Below the pieces are notes generated by a model. That model was not told the origin of the DNA and made no database searches. It was given only the letters and a program-made list of their open reading frames with translations. The position numbers and the translations under genes were made by a program. 64,000 bases of DNA. It comes from Salvia splendens. Lineage: Eukaryota; Streptophyta; Magnoliopsida; Lamiales; Lamiaceae. The stretch is taken from assembly GCF_004379255.2 (NCBI RefSeq), contig NC_056035.1, positions 37,328,773 to 37,392,772 on the forward strand. The letters are read 5' to 3'. Shown piece by piece: positions 23,536-34,676 of this stretch. Each line of letters opens with the position of its first letter. Position 1 is the first letter of the stretch.

Positions 23536-24555
23536 GGAGGGTGGATGCTTATTCGTTCATTCTTTTTTGGTTATTTTTGGATCAGTTCATTGTTCCTCTT
23601 CCTTGAAGGAATTATGGATGTGAGGTGTTTTTTGTACCTACAATCTTAACATTGGCATTGTAACATACACACATTTGTTAGTTTTCAAACACTGTCTGAT
23701 ATACATCCATGTTTGAGCAAAGTCTCTCCCACCTCTCTTAATTCACCTGCGATACATTTATGATATTTAAACTAGCTTTCAAGTTTGTGACAAATAAGAA
23801 AAATAATTCAAGTAAAAGTCACATTTATGATATGTTTAATTAGTTATTAAGTTCATACTATAAAAAACTCATGTAAACATGAGCAAATGTGATTGACTCA
23901 CCGCAGAAAATAACACAAAATGGTATAGTTTATAGTATTTAAGACCAATTTTACATATTTGTGAAAAATACCAAGTTAAGCCTGAGTTTGTAATTTTAGG
24001 AACCTATATCCCTTGAATTAAACATCAAACTCATACAATGGCCACCAACATAACATACTACTACAAAATAAGTGAAAATGAAGAAGATTTGCATTGTTGA
24101 AAAATCAAATGAATGAATCTTTATACCACATTCAAGTACTCTAGCATCTTATTTTAATAGAGAGTACATTATCCCACAAAACCTAATAGAAGAGCACACC
24201 ATCAATTTATCAAAGATAATTTCACTTCTTTCCTCACAAATGCAACCCCCCGGGCCCGGCCCTAAACACTAAAGCAATCAAAATTTTGCACGGTACACTT
24301 TGCGTATCATGCAGTCGAATCGAATCGAGCACTCGACCCCCGGATCCACCTTGATCTGCACATCTCCACTTTCGAATCACAATAGATGTAACAAAGCAAA
24401 CAAAGCACCAAGAACCTGACCCTAACAGTGGAAGCATATATCTTTCGGATAAATTAAAGAGATTCAAGAATTTCCAGGCCTCGTTGACAAAAGGCTAATC
24501 TTTAGGATGCAACTATGTACAAACTCTCACTCTAAAGCTATAGAGTACCGGCGTG
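23536..24555. other. Convergent 3' intergenic region
   Basis: Separates the COBRA-like gene (+) from the ARR gene (-). It should hold both 3' untranslated regions; no other gene is seen. The 77-codon ORF at 24234-24467 has no support. Confidence 0.5.
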
Positions 24556-27500
24556 TTAAACGGGGAGGTTATCCAACTCATAACCGTCGTACCCGAACTC
24601 AGTCTCGACGGGGGCAACCATGCCTTCTTGCTGCTGCAGAAGAGAAAAAATGGCGTTAGAGAGTGGTTAGGTCGTCAACACATTTTACATCATACGCAAT
24701 AAAACCGACCTGCTTGAGAAGTGCGCTCATGAGGTCCTCCTGGCCGAAACGTTCGTTCAAGAGGCCGTTTTGGAAGCCCATTCCAGGTAGTCTTTCTGCC
24801 TTGCTCCTTAATGATTTGTCAAAGGCTGGGAAGTTGAGTTGCTGGGAGACGTTTGGTGTGTTGTCACGTCCCTCTACAAGCGAGAGGGTATCCTTGTTAG
24901 CAGACAAGATCCTACTTTCTCCAAGAGACGATGAAACATCCAACCCACGTTGTATGCTCGAGTGTTGGAGAAGCGCAAAGCTCGATCCAGCGTTCAGCAT
25001 GCGCCACTCTTGGTTCCTACTCTGATTCAGATTGTTGAGGATGTCGTAGTTGGGAAGGAAAGCTCTCAAGCCTTTCATCTCAGCACCCGACATTCCAGAA
25101 TTACTTGGAAGTGGGAAGGTATTATTTCCTGAAAATTCCGTGCCCTGGCTAGAGAAGTCCGTGGAAGTAGATGGCTTGGGATGAGATGTATACTGCGGCC
25201 TGCTGATGATTTCGATTCCATTCCGGCTTCCGTTGATATCATTCAAATTCTGAGGCCTCGTCTGCGGTCGTAGCTGAGCCATCTGCATCATCAACGAGCT
25301 GCTCTGGCTCGTCTGGGAGTGCATGTGCATATTCATGTTGCCGAGCGCAGACTGGTGCAGAGAGGTCAGCTGTTTCGAGTCCATATTCGTCGGGATTCCA
25401 TGGAGTAAGTTGACTTGCTTGCTAATACTCTCGTTTTGACCTTCCGGGAACCTCAGCTTCGGATTTTCAAAGTTAAAAACGTTTCTTTGATCGACAAGAG
25501 GCAGAGGCATGGGCGACTTTGAAGTGGCCCGGCCAAGTGCAGCTGCCTGGATCGATGCTAGACTATGGTGAGGGATGTGACCAGAGGCGGCTAGAGCTTG
25601 AAGATCTACACTGTTGATAGAAGACATCTGGCCAAACTGCGCATCCGTGGGTCCCATAAACGGGCTGCCAAGACCATTATGGTGCTGTGATACGCCACTT
25701 AGCCTTCTAAGGTAGAGGCGGTATTTCTGAAAATTAATGGTCGTTCATAGTTAAGTGGCGTAGATTTGACACAGATAATGAAAGAAGCATTAATCATCAT
25801 AGAGGAATGGATTCAATTCTTGAATCACCTGTAGATGGCTAGCAACATTTTCTCGTGTAAGGCCAGGAACGTTCATTAATTCCAGGATTTTCTTCGGAAC
25901 AGCCTCTGCAATATTGCAAAAAGTTTGAAATTCGAAATCAATAATTAGTTTTACAAGTACCTGATTGCAAAGTCGAGGGAGCACTAAATTTAGTTATTCC
26001 AGCATTCATTCAATTATAAACACAAAGAGCCACAACTACACATATATATGTGACCAAAAATGAACTCGTCTTTGCAAATAAGTAGAGACATAAGCCGGTG
26101 CAACAAATGACGTGAATCAAGAAAACAATCTGCCTTATGATTTCCAGGCATAATCTCAAGTTTTTAGACAGCAACCTAAATGTATTTTAAAGGAATAAAA
26201 TCCTTCACTAAGTTCAATAGATTCTTGTAAACAAACCAAGGCAATCATGAATTCATACTATTCTAAGGTTCATTTCCTATTTTATACTTCAATTCATTTT
26301 GCAGTGAATGGAAACATAGTATATAACGACAAATCTACCAAAACTGATGCAAAACCGACAGTGAAGGTAAGGAGAGATCCATACTGTCGATTCCAAGCTG
26401 ATTAACAGCCGTTACAAACTGCTGATGGAGCTCAACTGACCATACAACCCTTGGCTTCTTCAATGCAGATGTATTGTCCCTGTCTTCCAACTCATCCTCC
26501 TCCTCATCCTTCCTCTTCTTTGAGTTTTTCCAGTTCCCTTCATTTGCCGAATGGGAGCAATCAGTGTCTTCATAGGCTTTCAGCTGCCGCTCCCCCTCCT
26601 CCACACTCCCCGAGTGCTCCAAATCCTTATCCTTCAACTCATGCTGCTTTTTACGGACTACATGCTGCCATATGTTCTTCAAAGCCTCAATACGGACCGG
26701 CTTAATCAGATAGTCGCAAGCACCGTGTGTAACACCCTTCATCACTACGTGTTTGCTATCATCCGCAGACATCACTAAGAAAACCAACCAAAAGTCAAAA
26801 CCACTCATCGCAAACCATGAAACGAAACACAACCACAGCAAAAACGTGGCAGAAAGATTAGCACACTCACTGATAACAGGAAGATCCATCTCGAGGCCAA
26901 CGTGCTCGAGGAGCTTGAAACCATCCATATCGGGCATATGAACATCACTTATCACAATGTCACAGCCATTTTTGTGGTCTCGGAGAAAGTTCAGAGCAAC
27001 CTCTGCTCGATTGCACGTCGTAACTGAAATTATTTCCCCAATTCTTTATTAGAGTACTACTCTCAAGAATTTGGCATATAACCCTAATATTATGCATCAA
27101 GATCTGAAGTCAAACTATTAACACCAAATTCCATAAATACTCAAACCTTAACTCCATGGACATAATTAAAAAAATCCCTAAATCAGTCGACATGCAATTA
27201 CAATCCAGAAATGTAAAAAATATCCCAAATTCTGCAACAACAATTGTTATTTATGCATAATTGCATATATATGAGTCCAGAGCCTTTGTCCTAGCGGCAA
27301 AGAGCTTAGACATTATTGCATGAGGTGCCGAGTTCGAGTCATACTTATCATCCAATCATAAACCAACAATGTTAATAATATCCCAAATTCTACTGCAAGA
27401 TCTATTATTTATGCAAATACATGAAATCCCACCAAACACACACACACACACACAAATTTTTTTATCGATGCAAACATATGAAATCCCACCAAAAAAAACA

Positions 27501-27706
27501 GACAGTAAATTAAAATTATGAGTTGAAATAATACCTTCATAGAAACATTTTTTGAGCATCTTCTCCAAGATTCTCAAACAAGTGGGGTCATCATCAACAA
27601 CAAGAACTTTCAAGCCCGCCGGAAATTGGCCGGGAACGGCGTCGGCGGTGGACTTCCAAGAAGCATTAGAGCTTGTATAAGGCGTGGATTTCACTCCAAG
27701 ATCCAT
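24556..27706 (-). CDS. Type-B response regulator (ARR1/ARR2-like), cytokinin-signalling transcription factor
   Basis: Six exons: 27535-27706, 26871-27023, 26385-26774, 25829-25905, 24710-25726 and 24556-24633. All junctions are GT-AG and in phase, giving 628 residues. The receiver domain (residues ~32-148) has VLVVDDD (Asp38/39), phospho-acceptor Asp84 in [11 protein letters not shown], and the lysine in LIKPVR. An acidic, basic linker with [10 protein letters not shown] (likely nuclear localisation) leads to the GARP/MYB-like DNA-binding domain (about 214-273: [33 protein letters not shown]). The rest is Gln/Ser-rich and probably activating, ending [14 protein letters not shown]. Histidine phosphotransfer proteins phosphorylate such factors in response to cytokinin, and they then activate target genes. 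Length is slightly short of Arabidopsis ARR1/2. The last acceptor is CAGCAG, so the last exon could begin three bases later. Intron 1 holds a SINE. I do not assign a specific paralogue number. Confidence 0.95.
27219..27515. repeat. Duplicated segments and (CA)n in ARR intron 1
   Basis: AATATCCCAAATTCT followed by TTATTTATGCA occurs at about 27219-27257 and again at 27376-27416. ATGAAATCCCACCAAA occurs near 27420 and 27478. A (CA)n run is at 27437-27454. The SINE lies between the first pair. Confidence 0.75.
27273..27350 (+). mobile_element. tRNA-derived SINE fragment in ARR intron 1
   Basis: Box A-like TGTCCTAGCGGCAAAGAGC and, about 40 bases on, box B-like GAGTTCGAGTC: internal RNA polymerase III promoter spacing. 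It is opposite to the host gene. The 3' tail and target duplication are unclear. Confidence 0.6.
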
Positions 27707-28741
27707 TCTTTACCCTCAAATTTGACCAACACAACTCAATATATGCATGCAGACAGAAATCCCAGATGGATAATGAAATAAAATACTTGAAATAAAGAAA
27801 AAAAAACAACAATCTCAAGTAATCACTAGGCAGAATCTATGTGCAGGCCAGTGCAAAACCCAATCATATTCAAGATTCGGGAGATTTCAGGCTTGATGTA
27901 ACTACAAATTCAAAAGTGGAAGAGGAAATTTGTGTACTAGCAGTGTGTGTGCGTGTTGGTATATTGTGTTTGTGTGCTCCTTGTTTTTTCTTCCTTCTCT
28001 GGGCTGTTTACTGGGATTAAATCTTCCTATTTTTTCTCCCTTTTCCGAGTAGTACAATATTCGAATATATATATATATATATGTAAAAAAATTCATTTGT
28101 GGGGTTGGGTTTTTGGTTTGGCAAAGGGTCAATCCCATGAGTTTGGATCCAGCTCACAAATACACGCTTACCCAACCCCACGTAAGAATTAGGAGTACCT
28201 CCTTCTACCATTTAACAGTTGTTTTTTCTCTTATTTTAGTTCATTTACTGAAATTAATCGCTTTTTATTTTTAGTAAATTTTTTCTATATGTGGGATATA
28301 TACTTTACTAATAATAATATACTGTAATCTTTTAAATTATGCATTAAAATTTGTATTAATACTAATTTATATGACTATTGATGGTGAACCTCTCATATAT
28401 CTCTCTCAATAGTCTTGAAAAGGATATACTCTATAAAAAATAAAAAATAGAATAAAATATTTTAATTGAAGATACATAGGTGTAAGACCATCAGCAGTGG
28501 GGCGCCCTAAGGCGCGCCCTATGGCGCGCCACGTCAGCATTTTTATCCTCCTCCTTCTCCACCTGCAGTGGGCGCCGTAAGGCGCGCCTTATGGCGCGCC
28601 ACATCATCAATTTTGTAATATTTACAAAATACATACGAATTAAAAAAAAAACTAAAATACATTTAAAATACGAATTTTAAAAACTTCATTCATTTAATAA
28701 AAATTAATACATTACAATGCGAAATAATAAAAAACGCAAAC

Positions 28742-30075
28742 TCAGCGACGGCGGTTACGAGCCCATACTTCTTCAATCATGTCGCTCATGAGCTGCGCAT
28801 GCTCCTATTGGTTGTGCATTGAGGCCTGCCTAGATAAAACCTCATCGAAACCTAACGTTAACCCTCTATCGGGTGTCTCGGTCGATGTGCCGGCAGAGCT
28901 AGATGCACGGTCGTGGTCATTCCAATCGGTGATGCTTCCGCCTTCACTCTCGACTATCATATTGTGCATGATTATGCACGCATATATGACATCGGCGATG
29001 ACTTCCTTGTACCAGAAACGAGCCGGCCCTTTCACAATTGCCCACCGTGATTGGAGCACCCCAAATGCCCGCTCTACATCCTTCCGCGCCGCCTCTTGCT
29101 TTTGCGCAAATAAAACCCCCTTCTCACCAATCGGGCAGCTGACTGTCTTTAGGAAAACTGGCCACCGTGGGTAGATGCCGTCGGCCAAGTAGTACCCCAT
29201 ATGGTATTGGCGTCTGTTGGCAGTAAACTCTATGGTCGGGCCGTTGCCGTTACATTGGTCGGTGAAGAGAGTGGACGAGTTGAGGACGTTGATGTCGTTG
29301 TTCGACCCGGCTACGCCGAAGTAAGCATGCCAGATCCAAAGCCGATAGTCAGCGACGGCTTCGAGTATCATCGTCGGGTGGCTGCCCTTGTATCCACTTG
29401 TGAATTGGCCTCTCCACGCCCTCGGACAGTTCTTCCACTGCCAGTGCATACAGTCGATGCTCCTGAGCATCCTAGGAAACCCGTGCACCGTCTCGTGCAT
29501 CTGCATCAAACCCTGGCAATCAGTGGCAGTCGGCTTGCGCAAATATGTGTCGCCATAGGCCTCTACTATCCCCCGACAAAAGTACTTCAGACACTCGCGG
29601 CCTGTAGTCTCCCCACAGTGGAGGTACTCGTCAAAAAGGTCCGCCGTGGTGCCGTATGCCAACTAACGAATAGCAGTCGTGCACTTTTGCAATGGTGTAA
29701 GGCCGGTTTCCCAATGGCGTCCTCCCGAAACGTGAAGTATTCTTCACGTGAAGACAATGTACGAACAATGCTGAGAAAAAGGTACCTTGACATTCGAAAC
29801 CAGCGGCGGAAAACAGTCGGGCCCAAACGTGGTTGATCGGCAAAATAGTCTTCAACCAGACGCCTGTGAGCTTCCTCGTGGTTGCGTCGGACATACGTCC
29901 TAGGTCGAATAGGACGATGGACTTGCTCAGCCGCCGCTGCAGCCGCCGCCTTCTCGCGCTGCATTTGCGAATAGCATGCCGCCATGGCCTCTTCAACGGC
30001 TGCATCTAATGCTTCGTCAATCGAACGACCGGAATCAGACGAACTAGAACTATTGGTGTCTTCGCCGGGATTCAT
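28742..30075 (-). pseudogene. Harbinger (DDE_Tnp_4) transposase, frameshifted with two TAG codons
   Basis: Start ATG at 30075 (MNPGEDTNSSSSS), an Ala/Glu-rich helix, then EEAHRRLVEDYFADQP, VFRRWFRMSRYLFL, then after a frameshift LAYGTTADLFDEYLH, GFPRMLRSIDCMHWQWKNCP, MILEAVADYRLWIWHAYFG, NDINVLNSS, YHMGYYLADGIYPRW and KDVERAFGVLQSRWAI. The DDE acid residues lie in SIDCMHW, SNNDINV and RKDVERAF. These proteins cut and paste the element in the nucleus, with a MYB-like partner. Lesions: an apparent one-base deletion near 29695 (where the TTACACCATTG reading loses frame), an in-frame TAG at the usual Gln before LAYG, and a TAG after MHNQ, beyond which the C-terminal tail (EEVWARNRRR) continues to TGA 28742-28744. 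The core is otherwise well preserved, so inactivation is fairly recent. Confidence 0.9.
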
Positions 30076-30159
30076 TTTCGTTGGATGTTGAGAGATTGTC
30101 GATATGTTCGTATGCACAACTGAATGAGAAACGAGATTTATATAAAAAAACGAAACCGC

Positions 30160-30412
30160 GTGCCGTCGTCCGCGTGCCATCGTCCGCGGCCTTCACAATG
30201 GGGCGGACGATGGCCATCGACCGCGACCATCGTCCGCTGCGTCTGCAATGAGGCGGACGATGGCCATCGTCCGCGGTTTAAGTCGCTCCCGAAGCATAGG
30301 CCGCGACTATCGTCCGCGGCCTATGCCACACACCCACAGTGGGGGCGGACGATGAATGGTGCGGACGATGCGCGCCATCGGGCGTGCCATCGTCCGCCCA
30401 TTGCGGATGGTC
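30160..30412. repeat. GC-rich palindromic repeat cluster at the right end of element D
   Basis: CCATCGTCCG and CGGACGATGG occur in alternating orientation about a dozen times. They could be binding sites for the transposase/MYB complex or give a hairpin. GC content is far above the flanks. Confidence 0.8.
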
Positions 30413-30415
30413 TAA

Positions 30416-32019
30416 TAGAAAATAAAACAGAGAAAATTGATAGCTCAAATGATCGAAAATAAAAAAGGACTAATTTTTTTGTGTGAATCAAAATGAAGAA
30501 AATACCTACTATGAGTTAATTATTGAGGTATATTTTTCTTTTGAATCTTAATAAGTTTAAGTTCATATAATGTTATTGAATACTGCTATTATCAGTTTTT
30601 ATTTTTTATAAAATATCAAATTTTTATCTATTCTTATATCTATATCTTTAAAGGGAAAATCCAAAGAAATTTAGTTTCGAATTTATGGTGTAAATTTCAC
30701 CCATGCTCATACATTACGAGCATGGGTGAAATTCCACAAATTTCACAAATGCCTCAAACTAGTTCTTTTTATATTTAATTCCACCTAAGATGTGATTTAT
30801 AAGATTTCAATGACTTATCTAGGGTATAATGTGCCACTTTCCATTGATATGATTTTGTGTTTGAAGCAAACAAAATATTAGAGCTATCATATGTATATTA
30901 ATACTACTACATTGTTAACGACGCTTTCAATTTGTGAGCACTCTTTCCAAATTAATAGGGTCATTTAATCAATATTATAGTATTTTTTAATGTTTTTATT
31001 ATTTTTATCAAAATCATCAGATAATCATATAGAAACTCGATTTATTCCGTTGTTACCTTTAACTGCATCTCCTCGCATAGACTACAAAACGAATCATATA
31101 AATACAGAATCAAGCTTTAAAATAAAATATTAATATAATATGGAATTAAGGGGATGTAGAAACTAATTAAGCTAGTTTAGTTGCAAATAGCCTTGTTGAT
31201 TAGCGGTTAATTACGTGTTAAGCACATGATTTTATTTATTAATTGTAGAGTTAGTGCTACGAAGGAGGTATTAAATTTTACCATATGCATGTGCATTTAT
31301 TGCTTCAACCTCTTAAAATCCACCCACTTTTTTAGAGATAAGGTGTAATTCATTATATATTATTTATCCAAAATTATTGGATCTTCCTCTTTTAGCCCTT
31401 TTAAGAATAGTGATGGTCAATTTGCATGCCACGTATCAATAAGAGTTTTTTACATCAAAATTTCCAACTATCCAACACAATATTAAGTATTGAAAAAGTA
31501 GCCTCCACATAATTTCTCTCATAATTTGAGATATAATTAGATAGAAATGATATTACAGATCATATTTGTTACTCCACTTGTCCCATTAAACTCTAATATT
31601 ATTGCTGATTATTTTGATATATTTTAGAGTGCTAAGTGCAGTAATTAATTCATTAAACACATTTGATTATTACGCTCTGCAAAGCTTTCTGTAATTTCAC
31701 TTTCTTTGATGGTCAAAAGGACATGAGAATGCCACTCTTTGTGTTTCCCATAAATTCCTTTAAGGAATATTCCTCAAAATTGATTTTTAATGGAAACAAC
31801 CCTTTTGCATGAGAAAATATTTTAGAAATTCGAAATATTGCTTACATAATCGTTTTCAGTATTACTTTTAGGATTCTAATATGCGACCATTCTCTATTCA
31901 GGAATTCACAAATGTATCTAATGATGCAAGAATGCTCAATGCTTACTTTTCATATTCCATCAATTATTTATGTAATCATATTTTTATATCCTTTAAAAGA
32001 GAAAATTTCACAACTATAT
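30416..32019. other. Gene-free AT-rich region
   Basis: No coding signal. It contains the perfect hairpin at 30693-30733. Confidence 0.5.
30693..30733. repeat. Perfect 16-bp inverted repeat (hairpin, 9-base loop)
   Basis: AATTTCACCCATGCTC, loop ATACATTAC, then GAGCATGGGTGAAATT. There is no mismatch in the stem. It could be a MITE core or give a folded transcript; no precursor-length pairing is seen beyond it. Confidence 0.85.
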
Positions 32020-32675
32020 TGATGGGGTACGTACTAAACAAGCCCAATAGCAGTGACGGCCCATCAGCCCAAAGCCCAAGGAAGAGTATCAGTTCGGCAT
32101 TACCAAAGAGTTCGGCCCCAGCCTACAGCTCGGTAAAAGCCGACCAATCAAGCTCTACTCTCAGATCGGCAAAAGCTGCTCGGCAATAGTTCAGCAGTTC
32201 GGTCTCAGTGTTCGACCGAACTGGGAGATAGTGGACTCATGCAGAACCTCCACGACCTCCACTACACGATCTATTTAGTGGTGTCAACTCATGCAGGATC
32301 TCATGCAGGATAGCGGACCAAACAAAGAGATAGTGGACCCATGCAGGATCTCATGACCTCCACGACATCCACAACCTAGTTAGTGGTGATGTAAGCCACG
32401 ACCTAGTTAGTGGTGATGCGAGCCACGATCTTAGTTCAATGTATAAATAGAACTTAGATCAGATAGACCAGGGAGAGAGCTCTCTAGACATCAAATATCA
32501 TATAGCAAGTCTGTATTTGTAAGCTGTAAACCAGATCAAGCAATACAATCTTGCCCTCCTTTCTTCCCGTGGATGTAGATTTACCTCAGTAAATCGAACC
32601 ACGTAATTCCTTGTGTCGTGATCTATATTTTCTTTTACCTGCATTTACTACCATCAAAAATTCGCCCAACCATCA
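32020..32675 (+). repeat. 5' LTR
   Basis: 656 bp, TGATGGGG...CCATCA. TATA box GTATAAATAG at 32441-32450. Aligns base for base with the 3' LTR at an offset of 6,250. Confidence 0.97.
32441..32450 (+). promoter_or_regulatory. LTR TATA box
   Basis: GTATAAATAG within the 5' LTR; the same box occurs at 38691-38700 in the 3' LTR and at about 46039 in the solo LTR. Confidence 0.7.
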
Positions 32676-32676
32676 C

Positions 32677-32695
32677 TGGCGCCGTCTGTGGGAAA
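32677..32695 (+). promoter_or_regulatory. Primer-binding site
   Basis: TGGCGCCGTCTGTGGGAA starts one base after the 5' LTR. TGGCGCC is the usual plant gypsy start, pairing with a tRNA 3' end; I do not name the tRNA. Confidence 0.75.
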
Positions 32696-32749
32696 CAGAG
32701 AACCAAATCTGTGATAAAAGCGAGTTTTTGATCCTCTTCCACCAAAAAA

Positions 32750-33928
32750 ATGCATACCAGATCACATAATACCCGTGCTTCCGTCCGTGATAACCATGAG
32801 GAAGCTAGTCCAGCCCGCAGGTCTGGAAAACAGCCTCGGGAGAAATCTACTTCCAGTTCTCACGGAGAAGGAACAAGCTGCTCAAAGACTCATCGCACCG
32901 AGTCTTCCCAGCAGCCCGATTTGAACGAGGCTGTCAAGTTGTTTTTGGCCGAGAAGCAGGAAGAGTTCTTAATTTTCCTGCAAAAGGGCCAAAAGCCAGA
33001 GACGAAAACGGTGGATTCTCCCTCCTCATCCAGACATGAAAGTCACTACCGCAGTAGTGCCGTGTCTTCCAGGAAGAAGAATCCTCAACCCCGACATGTT
33101 CCTGTTCCTCCTCGGTACCGGAATCACAGGAGAACTCCATCTCCTCCATACCGAAGAGATGTCGGGTTCGCCATGTACGGAGCATTGAAGACTCCGTTCT
33201 CGGACGATATCACCCGAACTCCCTTGCCACAGAACTACCGAACTCCGTCAATGACTTATGACGGGTTAGTGAATCCTCATGACTTCCTGGGACGCTATCA
33301 GTATAACATGGCGAACCAGGGTCTCAATGAGGTCCATATGTGCAAGCTGTTTCCCGAGCTGCTTATCGGGAACGCAAGAAGGTGGTTCGATAGCCTCCCC
33401 CAAGGCAGCATTAGATCTTACCGAGATCTAATGGATGCTTTCCACAGGAGGTTCTTTCAGAAAGCGGAAGCCCGAATCACTTCGGCTCAGCTGCTTTCTA
33501 CACGTCAAGGTCGCGACGAAAAGATCAGCGACTTTATGACGAGGTTCCACAAGGAATGCCTACAAGTAGATGATCTCAATGATCTACTTGTCATTTCGGC
33601 ATTCCAAAATGGAATCCTGCCCGGAGCTCTCTACAGAAAGCTCGTGGAATGCAGTCCGCAAACAGCTCAAGAGATGTGGGACATTGCGGACCAGTTCTCC
33701 CGTGCCGATGAGGCAGACCGTCGCAAACGGTCTTTAGACAGCTCATCCCGAGGAGACGGGAGGAAGCCCGATCATAGCGATCAGGGACATCCTCGCCGAA
33801 CTCCTTTTGGCGATCAGGGACATCCTCGCCGAACTCCTTTTGAAAGGATTCAAAGGACTCCGGTGCAAGACCGATTGGGGCCACGTCTCAATCCTGAGAA
33901 GCCGCCCGCCCGCCGTGATTCCGGTTGA
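32750..33928 (+). CDS. Gag polyprotein of the gypsy element, truncated by the internal deletion
   Basis: 392 codons from ATG 32750. A charged, Ser/Arg-rich start (TRSHNTRASVRD) is followed by the Retrotrans_gag capsid region (about residues 160-310): YDGLVNPHDFLGRYQ, LFPELLIGNARRWFDSLP, SYRDLMDAFHRRF, LLSTRQGRDEKISDFMTRF, VISAFQNGILPGALYRKL. Gag forms the particle that packages the RNA. An 8-codon duplication is visible near residues 343-362 (GDQGHPRRTPF twice). No CCHC zinc knuckle is present; the frame runs across the deletion junction near 33900 and stops at TGA in what was integrase sequence. This protein is intact up to the junction and could be expressed from the LTR. Confidence 0.85.
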   Translation: MHTRSHNTRASVRDNHEEASPARRSGKQPREKSTSSSHGEGTSCSKTHRTESSQQPDLNEAVKLFLAEKQEEFLIFLQKGQKPETKTVDSPSSSRHESHYRSSAVSSRKKNPQPRHVPVPPRYRNHRRTPSPPYRRDVGFAMYGALKTPFSDDITRTPLPQNYRTPSMTYDGLVNPHDFLGRYQYNMANQGLNEVHMCKLFPELLIGNARRWFDSLPQGSIRSYRDLMDAFHRRFFQKAEARITSAQLLSTRQGRDEKISDFMTRFHKECLQVDDLNDLLVISAFQNGILPGALYRKLVECSPQTAQEMWDIADQFSRADEADRRKRSLDSSSRGDGRKPDHSDQGHPRRTPFGDQGHPRRTPFERIQRTPVQDRLGPRLNPEKPPARRDSG

Positions 33929-34298
33929 GATCGGCGTACCCAGTCCCCGAACTCTAAATTTCTCCTCAGAAATGAATGATGACGGACTGAGAGCCGAACT
34001 AGATCTGGCCGAAGAAAGAAGAGAATTGGCCTGCATAAAAGCAGCCAAGTACAAGGAGCAAGTAGCCCGGTATTATAACCAAAAGGTGAAAAAGCTGCAA
34101 TTTCAAGTGGGAGATCTCGTCTTGAGAAACAACGAAGTAAGCCGAGCAGAAAAGCTGGGCAAACTCGAACCCACATGGGAAGGTCCATATCGGGTGTCAG
34201 AAGTCCTCGGCAAAGGGTCTTATAAATTGACTCACATGTCAGGAGAACAAGTACCCCGAACATGGTACATTTCCAACCTCAAGAAGTTCCATTTGTAA
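33903..34298 (+). pseudogene. Pol remnant: C-terminal end of gypsy integrase
   Basis: The frame contains AVIPVEIGVPSPRT, ELDLAEERRELACIKAAKYK, VARYYNQKVKKLQFQVGDLV, KLEPTWEGPYRVSEVLGKGS and PRTWYISNLKKFHL, then a stop. This is the integrase tail after the catalytic core (the GPYxV block). It is not linked in frame to gag, and no upstream pol domain exists in the element, so it is a leftover of a deletion that removed about 4 kb of pol compared with normal elements (size inferred). Confidence 0.85.
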
Positions 34299-34379
34299 GA
34301 GACAGTCCGGTCAGTCAGTCTTGTGTCTAGTTCGGTCCTAGGGGTATGTGCTTTCTTTGTTTTTTACTTGTTTTTCATG

Positions 34380-34436
34380 TTTGTCTATGTGCGTTTTGTT
34401 TGTCTATGTGCGTTTTGTCTGTCTATGTGCGTGTCG
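34380..34436. repeat. Short tandem repeat (about 20 bp, three copies)
   Basis: TTGTCTATGTGCGTTTTG repeats three times with small changes just after the pol remnant. Confidence 0.8.
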
Positions 34437-34676
34437 TCTCTTACAAATGTTACTGAGGTATCTTGTTCTTCGAAGGCTGATCCCCTTTTTAGAACATATA
34501 TAAGCCAACGATTGTGAGTCCAAGCTTCTAAGGAGGATACAAGACCACAATTCAGCTTAAGAAACAAGCAGTTCGTCTGAAACGAACTGCAACAAAGGGA
34601 AAGTCCGATCCCCAAATTAGGACAAGGGAAAGTCCGATCCGAGCGATAAAACTCGCCAAATTAGGACACCAGCTTA

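Larger units (their letters stand above)
28486..30412 (-). mobile_element. PIF/Harbinger element D carrying a broken transposase (1,927 bp)
   Basis: TIRs GACCATCAGCAGTGG and GACCATCCGCAATGG (13 of 15 match), flanked by TAA at 28483-28485 and 30413-30415. The left subterminal region has two copies of a GGCGCGCC-rich block; the right one is dense in CGGACGATGG and its complement. One transposase pseudogene lies inside on the minus strand; there is no MYB-like gene. The element sits about 0.8 kb upstream of the ARR start. Confidence 0.9.
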
